A stretch of DNA of 64,000 nt from Planctomycetota bacterium (GCA_021413885.1 JAIOPM010000046.1:47345-111344), one strand, 5' to 3'; positions 27,232-36,804 are shown, counted from the first letter of the stretch. The notes: generated by a model not told the origin, from the letters alone. A program made the numbers and translations.

Positions 27232-28365
27232 ATGAAGCGTTCGCCCTCGTGCCTCGCCGCTCTCGCCCTCGTGTTCCTCGCGGCGTGTTCGACGTGGCAA
27301 CCGATCGAGCGACGCACCGCGTGGACGTTGTACACGCGCCCCGGCGCGCCGGTCGACGTCGCGTGCTTCGCGCGCGCGCTCGACCCCGCATTCGCCGCGG
27401 TCGAAGAACGCATGGGCCCGTTCACGAAGAGCGTGCGCATCCACGCGCTCGAGAACGACGCGCGCCGCGACCTGCAATCCGACGCCGAGTTCGAGACCGT
27501 GCCCGGCATCGGTCCGGCGCGCGTGCGCGCGTTCCACGTCCGGCCGTCGGCGAATCCGTTCGAGTCGGCGGGCGTGTTCCTCGAGTGCGCGGACGCGGGC
27601 GCGGCGGTGCACGAGCTCGTCCACGCGCGCATCGCGGAGGAAGGCGTCTCGTTGCCGTTGTGGTTCGAGGAAGGCCTCGCGCAATACTTCGGCGACGGCG
27701 CGGTCTACGACGGACGTTGGTACGTCGACGGACTCTGCTGTTGGCCGCTGCGCGAGCTGCGCGAGGAACGCCTCGGCGACGCGGATCTCGAGCGGCTGTT
27801 GAAGATCGGCGCGAAGGACTCGACGTCGTCGCGCGACAACTTGCTGGTGCACTTCATCGGTTGGGCGATCGTGTTCGACCTCGCGCGCGAAGCGCCGAAC
27901 GCGGACTGGCGCCGTTGGTACGACACGTGGCGCGCGGAAGGTTCGGTCGCGGCGGCGCGCAAGCGCATCGATCGCACGATCGACGATCGTTCGCACGTCG
28001 AGTGGCTCGCGCGCTTGCACGATCCCGATCCCGGCGTGCGCTTCGCCGCGGCAAAGGGCACGTGGAAATTGCGTTCGGCCAGCGCGGTCGAGCTCCTGCT
28101 CGCGCGCCTCGAGGACGAGAAGGATCCGACGGTCCGTTTCGCGCTCGCGCTCAACGCGTTGATCACCGGCGGCGAAGCGCGGCTCTCCGGTCGTCAATGG
28201 GGACGCTTCGGACGCTTGGTGTTCCCGACGCTGCGCAACGCCGACCTCGAGGATCCCGCCGAAGCTGCGTCGCTCGACCAAGTGCGTCGCGCGATGCGCG
28301 GTCGCACGTCGAAGGTCGAGTCCGACCGCGCGTTCGACGGGCTCGCGCGGTATTGGGACGAGTGA
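27232..28365 (+). CDS. Lipoprotein gluzincin-type metallopeptidase-like protein
   Basis: 377 aa from ATG 27232 (GTG 27229 is adjacent); GGAG lies 8 nt upstream. Lipobox LAAC in a typical lipoprotein signal. HELVH (residues about 126-130) with the downstream WFEEGLAQYFGD provides the two His and third-ligand Glu of a gluzincin, like the DUF1570/M1-type peptidases. Residues about 255-315 resemble a HEAT-like helical stretch (HDPDPGVRFAAAKGTWKL, EDEKDPTVRFALALNAL). Probable role: membrane-anchored peptidase in the periplasm; substrate unknown. Converges with the enoyl-CoA hydratase, stops adjacent. Confidence 0.85.
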   Translation: MKRSPSCLAALALVFLAACSTWQPIERRTAWTLYTRPGAPVDVACFARALDPAFAAVEERMGPFTKSVRIHALENDARRDLQSDAEFETVPGIGPARVRAFHVRPSANPFESAGVFLECADAGAAVHELVHARIAEEGVSLPLWFEEGLAQYFGDGAVYDGRWYVDGLCCWPLRELREERLGDADLERLLKIGAKDSTSSRDNLLVHFIGWAIVFDLAREAPNADWRRWYDTWRAEGSVAAARKRIDRTIDDRSHVEWLARLHDPDPGVRFAAAKGTWKLRSASAVELLLARLEDEKDPTVRFALALNALITGGEARLSGRQWGRFGRLVFPTLRNADLEDPAEAASLDQVRRAMRGRTSKVESDRAFDGLARYWDE

Positions 28366-29115
28366 TCAGCGCGCGAGCGTGCGTTCGACGAACGCGCGCA
28401 CCGCCGCGAGCGTTTCCGGAGCACGCCACGCGTCGATCGTCTGCGCGAGGCTCGCCTTCATCCGCGGTTCGAGGAACTCGCGCGCCGGCGCGCGCAGACG
28501 TTCCTTGGTCAGCGCGAAATTCGCGGGCGGAATCGCGGCGAGCTGTTCAGCGACGCGCTTCGCGCGCGCGAGCAACTCCGTCGGCTCGACGAGCTCGTCG
28601 ACGAAGCCGCGCGCGAGCGCCTCGTCGCCCGCGTAGTTCGCTGCGCGGTACACCGCCTCTTGGAAGTGTTGCGGCGCGACCGCACGGCGCACGATCTCGA
28701 GCGCGAGCATCGGGAACGGCACGCCGACCTTCAGCTCCGCGATCCCGACCAGCCCCTTGCCGCGCGCAAGAATGCGATGGTCGCACGCGCACGCGAGCAC
28801 CATCCCGCCGGCGATCGCGTGACCGTTGACCGCAGCGACGATCGGCTTCTTCAGGAAGTAGAGCGTCCAGAACAATTCATCGAGCGCCGGCAGGAAGTGC
28901 GCGACGTACGCGGCGCTCGACGAGAGCCGCACGAGATCGACGCCCGCGCCGAAGATCGAACCGGTGCCGGTGAGGACGAGCGCTCGCGCGCTCGACGCCT
29001 CCGCTTCGAGCAACGCGCGCGTCAACGCATCGCAGAACTCGACGTCCAACGCATTCGCCTTGCCGTGCGCCATGCGCAGCGTGCGCACCGAGCCGTCGTC
29101 CGTGATCTCCAACAT
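28366..29115 (-). CDS. Enoyl-CoA hydratase/isomerase family protein
   Basis: 249 aa from ATG 29115, with GGAGG 8 nt upstream. Crotonase fold: the first oxyanion strand reads GKANALDVEF, the second AAVNGHAIAGGMVLACACDHRI, and later VGVPFPMLALEIVRRAV. In classic hydratases two Glu act in catalysis; here the positions near ELKVGVPFP and VYRAANY do not clearly keep both, so the exact reaction (hydratase, isomerase or other) is open. Stands alone; no other fatty-acid gene nearby. TAGGCT at 29142-29147 could be its -10. Confidence 0.88.
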   Translation of the reverse strand: MLEITDDGSVRTLRMAHGKANALDVEFCDALTRALLEAEASSARALVLTGTGSIFGAGVDLVRLSSSAAYVAHFLPALDELFWTLYFLKKPIVAAVNGHAIAGGMVLACACDHRILARGKGLVGIAELKVGVPFPMLALEIVRRAVAPQHFQEAVYRAANYAGDEALARGFVDELVEPTELLARAKRVAEQLAAIPPANFALTKERLRAPAREFLEPRMKASLAQTIDAWRAPETLAAVRAFVERTLAR

Positions 29116-29141
29116 CGGCGAACCTCCGTCTTCGCGGCGGG

Positions 29142-29147
29142 AGCCTA
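29142..29147 (-). promoter_or_regulatory. Putative -10 element of the crotonase gene
   Basis: TAGGCT in GCTAGGCTCCC, 26 nt before ATG 29115, with GGAGG between. Back to back with the TACACT element at 29192. Confidence 0.4.
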
Positions 29148-29191
29148 GCAACGAGGCGTGAACCGCGTCCCACGGATCGCGGCGTCGTCGC

Positions 29192-29197
29192 TACACT
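29192..29197 (+). promoter_or_regulatory. Putative -10 element of the first TolB-like gene
   Basis: TACACT in GCTACACTCACC, 38 nt before ATG 29236; GGAG lies 9 nt before that start. No -35 box seen. Confidence 0.4.
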
Positions 29198-29235
29198 CAC
29201 CGGCCTTCCCCAGTACTTCTTTCGGAGTTTCTCGC

Positions 29236-30546
29236 ATGTCGTTCAGCGTCTTGCTCACCCTGTTCGCTTCGATCGTTCCGCTCCAAGGCGAAGCGCGCGT
29301 GCTCGCGCACTTGCCCGCCGATCTGCAGATCGAGAAGGACTCGCTGCGTTTCGCGCGCGGCGGCAAGCAGGTCGCGTACACAGGCTACCGCGGCGAAGCT
29401 CAGGTCACCGTGATCGGCGATGCGGTCGGCGAGGAGTTCACGGCCGTCGAGGTCGTCGCCTTCGATTCCGCCGGCGAGCACGTCGCATACCGCGCGCAAT
29501 CGATCGACAAGAAGGGTCGCGAGACTTGGACGCTCATCGTCGACGGCAAGAAGGTCGTGACGACGGCGTGGATCGGTCAACCGGCGTTCTCACCGGCCGA
29601 CGGGACGGTCGTGTACTGGAGCGCGGATCGCTGGGACAAGGTGCTCGACAAGCCGACGCCCGCCCTCGCGGTGCTCGTGCTCGGCAGGAAGAAGAGCAGT
29701 CGCTTCGATTTCGTGGCCGAGGACCTGGAGCCGGCGTTCTCATCCGACGGTCACGTCGTCTTCGGGCACGGCCTCAAGGGCGACGAGGATGCCGTTCTCG
29801 TGCTCGACGCGAAGGGTAAGGAGTCGCTGATGCACGTCGGCGAAATCGCGGAAGTCGTCGCGCGTCCGGACGGAGCCGAAGTCGCGTGCACCGTCGTCAA
29901 GAATTCCGTTCCGGTCGAGGCCGACACGACCGATGAGGAATTGGACGCGGCCACCAAGATCGCTGCGCACGCGATCGCACGCGCGACGATCGGCGCAAAG
30001 GGCAAGGCCGCGAAGCCGACGATGCTCGGCACGGGCTACGACTCCGCCGGGCGTGCCGTGTATTCGGCGGACGGCAAGCACATCGCGTACTGCGCCTCCC
30101 GCCTCGATCGAGTCGGGGTCGCGATGGACGGCGAGATCGATGCGGCCTGCGAATACGACGTGATCGGCGAGATCGCGTTCGATGCGTCGGGCACACACGT
30201 CGCGTACGTCACGGTCGCGGACTGCACGGTCGATCCCAAGATGCCGCGCGGCTTCCGTGTTCTGGAGAGCGGCGACCGGATCAAAGACGGCAAGTGGCGC
30301 GTCGTGCACGGCGCGACGAAGAGCGATACGTTCGAACGCACGGCGTTGCCGAGGTGGTCGCCCGACGGAGGCGCGCTCGCGTTCGCCGCGAAGAGCGCGG
30401 AAGGGTGGTGCGTCCACTGCGGCGAACACGCTTCCGGCCTGTTCGACGAGATCGCGGAGCTCGAGTGGGCGGCCGACGGCAAGGCCGTGTGGTTCGGCGC
30501 GCGCAAAGGTCGAGAGCTCAGCTGGAATTCGCTCGCTGTCGAGTAG
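29236..30546 (+). CDS. Exported TolB/WD40-like beta-propeller protein, first of a tandem pair
   Basis: 436 aa from ATG 29236 (GGAG 9 nt upstream); a longer frame from 29158 has no ribosome site. Short signal sequence (SFSVLLTLFASIVPLQGEA). Repeats of the TolB/PD40 kind: SLRFARGGKQVAYTGY, VVAFDSAGEHVAYRA, AVYSADGKHIAYCAS, RWSPDGGALAFAAKS, LEWAADGKAVWFGARKG. These blades form a propeller of about six or seven units, used for binding in the periplasm or outside. About 45 percent identical by eye to the next gene, hence a tandem duplication. Ligand unknown. Confidence 0.85.
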   Translation: MSFSVLLTLFASIVPLQGEARVLAHLPADLQIEKDSLRFARGGKQVAYTGYRGEAQVTVIGDAVGEEFTAVEVVAFDSAGEHVAYRAQSIDKKGRETWTLIVDGKKVVTTAWIGQPAFSPADGTVVYWSADRWDKVLDKPTPALAVLVLGRKKSSRFDFVAEDLEPAFSSDGHVVFGHGLKGDEDAVLVLDAKGKESLMHVGEIAEVVARPDGAEVACTVVKNSVPVEADTTDEELDAATKIAAHAIARATIGAKGKAAKPTMLGTGYDSAGRAVYSADGKHIAYCASRLDRVGVAMDGEIDAACEYDVIGEIAFDASGTHVAYVTVADCTVDPKMPRGFRVLESGDRIKDGKWRVVHGATKSDTFERTALPRWSPDGGALAFAAKSAEGWCVHCGEHASGLFDEIAELEWAADGKAVWFGARKGRELSWNSLAVE

Positions 30547-30584
30547 CTCGACGCGGAGAACTCCGACGGACTCGCAACCGCGAG

Positions 30585-30590
30585 TAGACT
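30585..30590 (+). promoter_or_regulatory. Putative -10 element of the second TolB-like gene
   Basis: TAGACT in CGAGTAGACTCGCG, 34 nt before ATG 30625; GGAG lies upstream of the start. The hexamer sits inside a short dyad (CGAGTAGACTCG). Confidence 0.4.
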
Positions 30591-30624
30591 CGCGCGTCTT
30601 CTCCTCTCGAACGGAGTTCATCGC

Positions 30625-31914
30625 ATGTCGTTCGTCGCCTTGCTCGCGCTCATCGCGCCCGTTCTCCCGCAGGCCGAGTCGCGCCCCGAATCGCGCATCG
30701 TCGCGTTCCTTCCGGAGGGCGCGACGGTGCAGGCGGATTCCCTGCGCTTCGCCGCGAACGGGACCAAGGTCGCGTACGTCGCGCTGATCGACGGCACCGC
30801 GCACGCCGTGATCGGCGGCACGGTCGGCGACGGTTACGACACGATCTGGCCGCCGGTGATCGACGCTAGGGCCGAACACGTCGCCTTCCGCGCCGCCAAG
30901 GTCGCCGCGAGCGGCAAGCCGTCGTACACGGTGTTGCTCGACGGCCGCAAGTTGGTGTCGGACGCGTGGATCGGACCCGTGTCGCTCTCGCCGACCGACG
31001 GCACGCCGGCGTTCTGGCAAGCGAACAGCTGGATCACGGAGGAAGCCGGCGAGAAGGTGCCGGGCCCCGGCGTGCTGGTCGTCGGCAAGAAGAAGTCGTC
31101 GAAGTGGCAGAGCAGCGATGACGTGCTCGCGCCGGTGTTCTCCGCGGACGGGCGTTTCGTCTACTCGACCGGCACGAAGGACGAGGGCTGGGCCGTCCTC
31201 ATCTTCGACACCAAGGGCAAGGAGACGAACCAGACGGGCTACCACATCGTCGAGGCGTGGCCGCAACCGGGCGGAACCGAGATCGTCTACACGATGCAGG
31301 ACGCGGCGCGCGACACGGAGGGAGACGACGATCCGCTGCACTACGTCGTCGTCCGCGGCGTGCCGAACGACAAGACGAAGGACGCGAGCCCGAAGATCTT
31401 CGGTGCGGCCTACGACTCCGCCGGCGGTGCGGTGTTCTCGCCCGACGGCTTGCACGTCGCGTATCGCGTCGTGAGCGGCGGAAAAATGGGCGTCGCGATC
31501 GACGCCGAGGCGGACGCGAAGTGTCCCTACGATTTCGTCGACGAGCTCGCGTACGACCCGTTCGGCAAGCAACTGACGTACGTCGCGGTCACCGGCTGCA
31601 AGGTCGCCGCGAGCGAAGGCGCGCAGGTGCTGGTCGACGTCGCGCGGGCCGACGGCGGCAAGTGGATCGTCGTCCAAGGCACCGTGACCAGCGGCGAGTT
31701 CGACGAGACCAAACTGCCGCGTTGGTCACCCAACGGGAAACAGCTCGCGTTCGCCGCTCGCGAGGACGAGACATGGACGGTCCGCGTCGGCGAGAAGGCG
31801 AGCGACGCCTTCGACGCGATCGGCGCGATCAGTTGGGCACCCGACGGCAAGTCGGTGTGGTTTGGCGCGCTGCGCGGCCGCGAGTTCTGGTGGAGCGTGC
31901 TCCCGCTCGAGTAG
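30625..31914 (+). CDS. Exported TolB/WD40-like beta-propeller protein, second of a tandem pair
   Basis: 429 aa. Signal sequence SFVALLALIAPVLPQAES. Same blade pattern as its neighbour: SLRFAANGTKVAYVAL, PVFSADGRFVYSTGT, AVFSPDGLHVAYRVVS, RWSPNGKQLAFAARED, ISWAPDGKSVWFGALRG. Both end in near-identical GREFWWSVLPLE/GRELSWNSLAVE tails. The gene has its own candidate promoter rather than being read through. Converges on the CHAT gene, stop to stop 5 nt. Function unknown; likely a surface or periplasmic binding protein. Confidence 0.85.
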   Translation: MSFVALLALIAPVLPQAESRPESRIVAFLPEGATVQADSLRFAANGTKVAYVALIDGTAHAVIGGTVGDGYDTIWPPVIDARAEHVAFRAAKVAASGKPSYTVLLDGRKLVSDAWIGPVSLSPTDGTPAFWQANSWITEEAGEKVPGPGVLVVGKKKSSKWQSSDDVLAPVFSADGRFVYSTGTKDEGWAVLIFDTKGKETNQTGYHIVEAWPQPGGTEIVYTMQDAARDTEGDDDPLHYVVVRGVPNDKTKDASPKIFGAAYDSAGGAVFSPDGLHVAYRVVSGGKMGVAIDAEADAKCPYDFVDELAYDPFGKQLTYVAVTGCKVAASEGAQVLVDVARADGGKWIVVQGTVTSGEFDETKLPRWSPNGKQLAFAAREDETWTVRVGEKASDAFDAIGAISWAPDGKSVWFGALRGREFWWSVLPLE

Positions 31915-31919
31915 CGCAA

Positions 31920-34900
31920 CTACTCCGGTTCGCCGGTCAGGACCCACGCCGCCCAGTCGCGCGTGGTGTAGAGCGGCTGGCCGTCCGGGCCTCGCGCGTC
32001 GCGCAGCTTCTTCTTCGCTTCCCACAACGCTCGGCCCTTCGGCTGCTTCTCAACCCACAGGCGCCGATAGAAGTCGAGCATCAGCTCCTTCGTCGCCACG
32101 TCCGGGACCCTCCACAGCGACGTGATCACCGAGCGAGCCCCGGCCATGTGCAACGCGCGCTGCAAACTCGCGACGCCCTGACCGGCGCGACGCAGACCGA
32201 CGTTGGTGTCGCACGCGCTCAAGACCGCGAGCTCGCAGTTCGAGAGGTCGAGCGTCGCGAGCTCCTCCGCCGTGACCAACCCCGACGTGCGCTCATTCGC
32301 TCTCTCGGCGACGTTCGCGCCCGCCAACGCGAGTCCGCAGAGCAGCATCGGGCTCATGCCCGCGACGTGGTGCTCGCCGCGCGGATGCGCGCCGCGACCG
32401 GTCGCCGCGTCGATCGGCTCGGGATCGACCCACGACCGGATCGAATCCGGAGCGAACCAACCGTGCGTGGCGAGGTGCAACCAGCGCGCGTCGCCGGCGA
32501 GCGCGAAGAGGTTCCCGCGCGAAGCCCGCGGACCGTCGAGCACGATGACGGCACCGCCCGGTTCGGAACGCTCTTCGTGGAGCCGACCGATGCCGCGCGC
32601 TTCCTCGCCGGTGCCGGGAAGCTGCGTGAAACCTGCTTCCCACGCGCCGCCGCGCAACCACGCCGCTCCGGCGAGCGCGCGAGCCGTTGGAGAGCCGCTC
32701 GCCGCGTCGGCGTCGTCGGGCGCGCGGTCGAAGTCCGGAGCGCCGAACACGACGACGTTGCCGTCGGCCGCAACCGGCGCCTCGTGCGCGCGGAGTTCGA
32801 GCAAGGACGAGCGCACCTCGAGCCTCAAGCACTCGCCCACATGGATCGCGTTCGCGTGCAAACCATCCTTCCACGGCGCCGCCGCCGGCAACGCGTCGAG
32901 CGGCACGGTGTGGAGCACGCCGTCGAGGGCGACGATCACACGCTCCGCGCCTGCGAGCGCGTCTCCGAGCGGGTCGAGGACCAGCGCACGCAGCACGTGA
33001 CCCGCTTCGTCCGAATCGGCGGTGGGCGTCGTCTCGCGGCCGAGCCCGCGGCCCGCCGCGACGCCGAGGGTCCCGCGCCACGTCGCGACCGCGCGTTCGA
33101 CGGCCGCGAGCTCGCCGAGCTCGATCCGCACGAGACGCGCGGGAACGACGGACTCGCGATCGTTGCGCACGACGAACGCGCACAGACTCTCCGTCACCTC
33201 CCGCGCATGCACGTCGTCGCGGCGCAGCGCGGTGCGCGCGTAACTCCGATACCCGACCAACGCGTCGCGGGGACCGAGCCTCGCAGCCAACGACGCCAAG
33301 TCGGGCTCGAACTCGTCCTCGCTACCGCCGGACAGCCGCGTCGCGGCGCGCACGAGCTCGCGCTCGGCGTCGTCGAGTCGCCGACGGGCCCCGTCGAGTT
33401 CGTCGGTGCTCGCGCCCTCGTAGGCGAGGGCAGCGAGTTCCTCGCTCGCCGAACGCACGCGCCCGTGCAAGGTCCTGAAGTTCGCATCGGACCTTGCGCG
33501 GCGCGCGACTCGCGCCGACGCCAACGCCGCGCTGCGCATCGTCTCGGACAACAGGAACGCGGCTTCATTCCATTGCGGGTCGGGCTCGAACGAGCCGAGG
33601 CCGGCAGCGAACGACAACGCATACGAGAGCTCGCCCCCGCGCGCCGCGATGCGCTCCTCGGCTTCGCGGCTCGACGAGTCCACGATCGCCTGGACGCTGC
33701 CGCGCCGCAGGGCGCGGCCGAAGTCGCCGATCAGCGCGTCGAAGCGCTGCTTCGCGGCGTCGCGGCCCGCGCGATCGGAAACGAGCGCGCGATCCGCGAG
33801 CGCGGCGACGACGACCGCGAGCGTGCGGCGCGTCCACTGGAGGTCCTGGTCGCCGTCGGCGAGCGTACGCGTCTGGACCTCGAGCGTGCTCTCGAGCAAT
33901 TCGCGGGCGGCGGAGAGTTCGCCGGTCTCCGCGAGAGTGCCGGCGAGGTTGCCGCGCGCGCGCAGCAAATCCGGGTGGCTCTCCGGAAGGGCCCGCGCGT
34001 TCGCCGCGAGGACCTGCTCCTCCAACTCGCGGGTGCGCTCGAGGTCGCCGAGCGCGAAGGCCGTCGCCGCGAGATTCGCGCGCGCGTGCTGCAGGTTCGG
34101 GTGGTCGTCGGGCAGCGCCGCCAAGAACACCTCGAGCACCTTCTCCTCGAGCTCTCGCGCGCCGGCAAGGTCGCCGAGCGCGGTCAGCACGCCCGCGAGA
34201 TTGCCGCGGGCGATCTGCAGGTCGGGGTGATCGTCGGGCAAGCTCCGAGCGCGAACCTCGAGCACCTTCTCGAACAGCGCGCGAGCGCCGCTCGTGTCTC
34301 CAAGCTCCGCCAACGTCGCGGCGAGATTGCTGCGCGCGAGCTGCACGTCGGGGTGATCGTCGGGAAGCGACTGCGAACGCACTTCGAGCACCCGCTCCTG
34401 GAGCTCCCGCGCACCTTGGAGATCGCCGAGCCGGAACCGTGTGGCCGCGAGGTTGTTGCGCGCGCGTTGGACGTCCGGATGCCGGTCGGGCAGGGAGCGC
34501 AGGCGTGTCGCGAGCACTTTCTCCTCGAGCACGCGCGCACCGTCGAGATCGCCGAGTGCCTTCGTCGTCGAGGCGAGGCCGGCGCGCGCGAGCACGAGCG
34601 TCGGATCGTCATCCGGCAACGTCCTCTCCCGCACCTCGACCACGCGCGTGAGCAGCGCGTGCGCTCGCTCGAGCTCGCCGGTCTGGTAGAGCGTGATCGC
34701 GAGGTTTTGACGGGCGCGCTGCAGATCCGGATGGTCGTCGGGCAGCGTCGCGGAACTCACGGCGAGCACCTTCTCCTCGAGCGCGCGGGCTCCATCGAGA
34801 TCGCCCAACGCCGCGGTCGAAGCCGCCAGGTTCTGGCGGAGCTTCTGGAGGTCAGGATGCTCGTCGGGCAGCGTCGCCGCGCCGACGGTGTAGGCCTTCG

Positions 34901-35363
34901 CGAAGAGCGCGTGCGCGCCTTCGAGGTCGCCGAGCGCGAAGCGTGTTCCGCCGAGCAGTACGCGCGCCGATTGGAGGTTCGGGTGCTCGTCGGGAAGGCG
35001 CGCCGCGCAGCTCGCGAGCACGTGCTCCCGCGCGGACAACGCCGCTTGGAGCGCGCCCGCATCGTGAGCGAGCGTGCCGAGTTCGGCGAGCAACGCTTCG
35101 GCGTCGAGCGAGAGCTCCTCCACCCGATTCGCGAGCAACCCGTCGATCGCGAGCGTCAGCTTTTCGCGCGCGACGGCCGCGTTCTTCGCGGCGAGTGCGG
35201 CGCGAGCCTCGGAGAGCAGCGCCTTCGTCGCGCGCAACGGATCGGCGGACTCGCGCGCTTCGATCGGCGTTCCGCGCGCTTCCGCCGCGACGTCCGCGCG
35301 CCCCGCGACGCAAGCGGAACCTAGCGCGGCTGCGATCAACGCTGCGAGCGAGTGCAGGTGCAT
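31920..35363 (-). CDS. CHAT-domain (caspase-like) TPR lipoprotein
   Basis: 1147 aa from ATG 35363. The N-terminus (LAALIAAALGSACVAG) looks like a lipoprotein signal. About residues 120-520 hold ten or so 42-residue TPR units of the kinesin-light-chain/FxSxx type, each with LPDDHPDLQ.AR.NLA and LGDL.GAR.LEEKVLEV. A helical stretch follows, then a C-terminal CHAT domain (about 780-1147) with the catalytic dyad His in HLATHGWF (near 966) and Cys in LSACDTNVG (near 1050). CHAT proteins are clan CD cysteine proteases; the TPR part would bind a partner. Being exported and lipid-anchored is unusual for a caspase-like protease. No obvious substrate gene is adjacent; GGDEF cyclase lies upstream. Confidence 0.92.
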   Translation of the reverse strand: MHLHSLAALIAAALGSACVAGRADVAAEARGTPIEARESADPLRATKALLSEARAALAAKNAAVAREKLTLAIDGLLANRVEELSLDAEALLAELGTLAHDAGALQAALSAREHVLASCAARLPDEHPNLQSARVLLGGTRFALGDLEGAHALFAKAYTVGAATLPDEHPDLQKLRQNLAASTAALGDLDGARALEEKVLAVSSATLPDDHPDLQRARQNLAITLYQTGELERAHALLTRVVEVRERTLPDDDPTLVLARAGLASTTKALGDLDGARVLEEKVLATRLRSLPDRHPDVQRARNNLAATRFRLGDLQGARELQERVLEVRSQSLPDDHPDVQLARSNLAATLAELGDTSGARALFEKVLEVRARSLPDDHPDLQIARGNLAGVLTALGDLAGARELEEKVLEVFLAALPDDHPNLQHARANLAATAFALGDLERTRELEEQVLAANARALPESHPDLLRARGNLAGTLAETGELSAARELLESTLEVQTRTLADGDQDLQWTRRTLAVVVAALADRALVSDRAGRDAAKQRFDALIGDFGRALRRGSVQAIVDSSSREAEERIAARGGELSYALSFAAGLGSFEPDPQWNEAAFLLSETMRSAALASARVARRARSDANFRTLHGRVRSASEELAALAYEGASTDELDGARRRLDDAERELVRAATRLSGGSEDEFEPDLASLAARLGPRDALVGYRSYARTALRRDDVHAREVTESLCAFVVRNDRESVVPARLVRIELGELAAVERAVATWRGTLGVAAGRGLGRETTPTADSDEAGHVLRALVLDPLGDALAGAERVIVALDGVLHTVPLDALPAAAPWKDGLHANAIHVGECLRLEVRSSLLELRAHEAPVAADGNVVVFGAPDFDRAPDDADAASGSPTARALAGAAWLRGGAWEAGFTQLPGTGEEARGIGRLHEERSEPGGAVIVLDGPRASRGNLFALAGDARWLHLATHGWFAPDSIRSWVDPEPIDAATGRGAHPRGEHHVAGMSPMLLCGLALAGANVAERANERTSGLVTAEELATLDLSNCELAVLSACDTNVGLRRAGQGVASLQRALHMAGARSVITSLWRVPDVATKELMLDFYRRLWVEKQPKGRALWEAKKKLRDARGPDGQPLYTTRDWAAWVLTGEPE

Positions 35364-35440
35364 CCGAGGCGCGCGGCGGGGCGAACGCCGACGCGCGCTC
35401 CATGATGCCGCGGAATCGCCGCGCAGCAAGCGGACCGACG

Positions 35441-36712
35441 TCAGGCGCGGCCCGACGACGCGCGCTCGCCCGCGAACTCGACGCGCGAGCCGCCGGCGGA
35501 CTTTGCGCGGTACATCGCCTTGTCGGCGCGGCGCATCAGCATCTCGGCTTCGTCGCCGTCGTTCGGGTAGAGCGCGACACCGATGCTCGCGCCGGCTTGG
35601 AGCTCGCGCCCGTCGACGTCGATCGGCGTCGACAACGCGTCGAGCACCTTGCGCGCCACCAGCTCGGCATCGCGTTGATCGGCGAGCCCCGGCAACAGGA
35701 TCACGAACTCGTCGCCGCCGAGGCGCGCGATCGTGTCGACGGCGCGCAACGCGGAACGCAGGCGCAGCGCGATCGCCTTCAGATACTGGTCGCCGACGTG
35801 GTGGCCGAAGCGATCGTTGACCTGCTTGAACCCATCGAGGTCGACGTACGCGATCGCGAGGAGGTCGCGGTTGCGGCGCGCGTGAGCGAGCTCGAGCGAC
35901 AGACGATCGGCGAGCGACACGCGGTTCGGCAGACCAGTCAACGTGTCGCGGTACGCCATGCGCGTCATCGTCTCTTCGTGCTCGCGCTGCGCGGTGACGT
36001 CGCGGAAGACGATGACGTGGCCGTAGACATTGCCGTCGGAAGCGCGGATCGAGGAACGCGTCTGCGACACGGAGATACGCCGCCCGCTCTTCGACACCAA
36101 CGTGCCGTCGATCGAGGCGGTCTCGCGGCGCTTCGCGAGCTCGACGATCGGCGGCCGCGGCGCGTGCTCGTCGACCAGGACGAAGACTTGGTCGAGCGCC
36201 TTGCCGATCGCGTCGCTCTCGGCGACGCCGGTCAGTTGCTCGGCGACCGGATTCATGAAGCTGACGCGCCCCTGCACGTCGGTGGCGATCACGCCCTCGG
36301 CGATCGACTCGAGCGTGGTCGTCACCGCTTCTCGGGTGTCGAAGAGCTTGCGCTCGACGCGCAGACGCCACACCGCGAGCAGCGTCACCACGCCGATCGT
36401 GAACGCCGCGGCGAGACGATTGGCGTAGAGGTAGAAGTTCGAGTCCGGGTTGTGCACCTCGTTCGGCGGACTCGCATGCACGCCGATCACGGCGAGGATC
36501 GCGCTCGCGAGGGCCACGCAGATCGTGATGCGCACGTTGCCGAGCCACAGCGAAACCAGGATCGGCACGGCGTACAGCGACGCGAGCGCGAGCACGTTGG
36601 GCTCGAAGTAGTCGACCGCGAAGATCGTGACGACCAACACCGCGATCGCCGGCGCGAGCACGCGCGGGTTGACGGGGAAGGAGGACTCGGTCCACTCGTT
36701 CACGCGGGCCAT
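35441..36712 (-). CDS. Membrane-bound diguanylate cyclase with PAS domain
   Basis: 423 aa from ATG 36712; a longer start at 36763 adds 17 residues. Two or more N-terminal membrane helices (VLAPAIAVLVVTIFAVDYF; VALASAILAVIGV), then TM or linker before a PAS domain (about 120-240: TTLESIAEGVIATDVQGRV, FMNPVAEQLTG) and a GGDEF domain (about 250-415) with intact GGDEF in RLGGDEFVILLPG and DLDGFKQVNDRFGHH. It should make cyclic di-GMP from two GTP. RxxD inhibitory site not clearly present. Divergent from the transketolase gene. TAnnnC-like CTATCC (minus strand, near 36730) just upstream could be its -10. Confidence 0.93.
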   Translation of the reverse strand: MARVNEWTESSFPVNPRVLAPAIAVLVVTIFAVDYFEPNVLALASLYAVPILVSLWLGNVRITICVALASAILAVIGVHASPPNEVHNPDSNFYLYANRLAAAFTIGVVTLLAVWRLRVERKLFDTREAVTTTLESIAEGVIATDVQGRVSFMNPVAEQLTGVAESDAIGKALDQVFVLVDEHAPRPPIVELAKRRETASIDGTLVSKSGRRISVSQTRSSIRASDGNVYGHVIVFRDVTAQREHEETMTRMAYRDTLTGLPNRVSLADRLSLELAHARRNRDLLAIAYVDLDGFKQVNDRFGHHVGDQYLKAIALRLRSALRAVDTIARLGGDEFVILLPGLADQRDAELVARKVLDALSTPIDVDGRELQAGASIGVALYPNDGDEAEMLMRRADKAMYRAKSAGGSRVEFAGERASSGRA

Positions 36713-36804
36713 GGTGTTAGGGATAGCTTCCCGAGCCTTCGATTCCAGCGTTCTCGTCGTCATCCGAGCGCGAACGACGGCCGCGCGGACGGAAGCTCGC
36801 TCGC

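Noticed and set aside
33900..35100. Evenly spaced direct repeats of about 126 bp
   Set aside because: Not a CRISPR array: the period equals 42 codons and encodes TPR units; there are no short identical repeats with unique spacers.
31257..35324. 1355-codon plus-strand frame over the CHAT gene
   Set aside because: Arg/Glu-rich antisense translation without any domain; the opposite strand has a complete CHAT-TPR protein.
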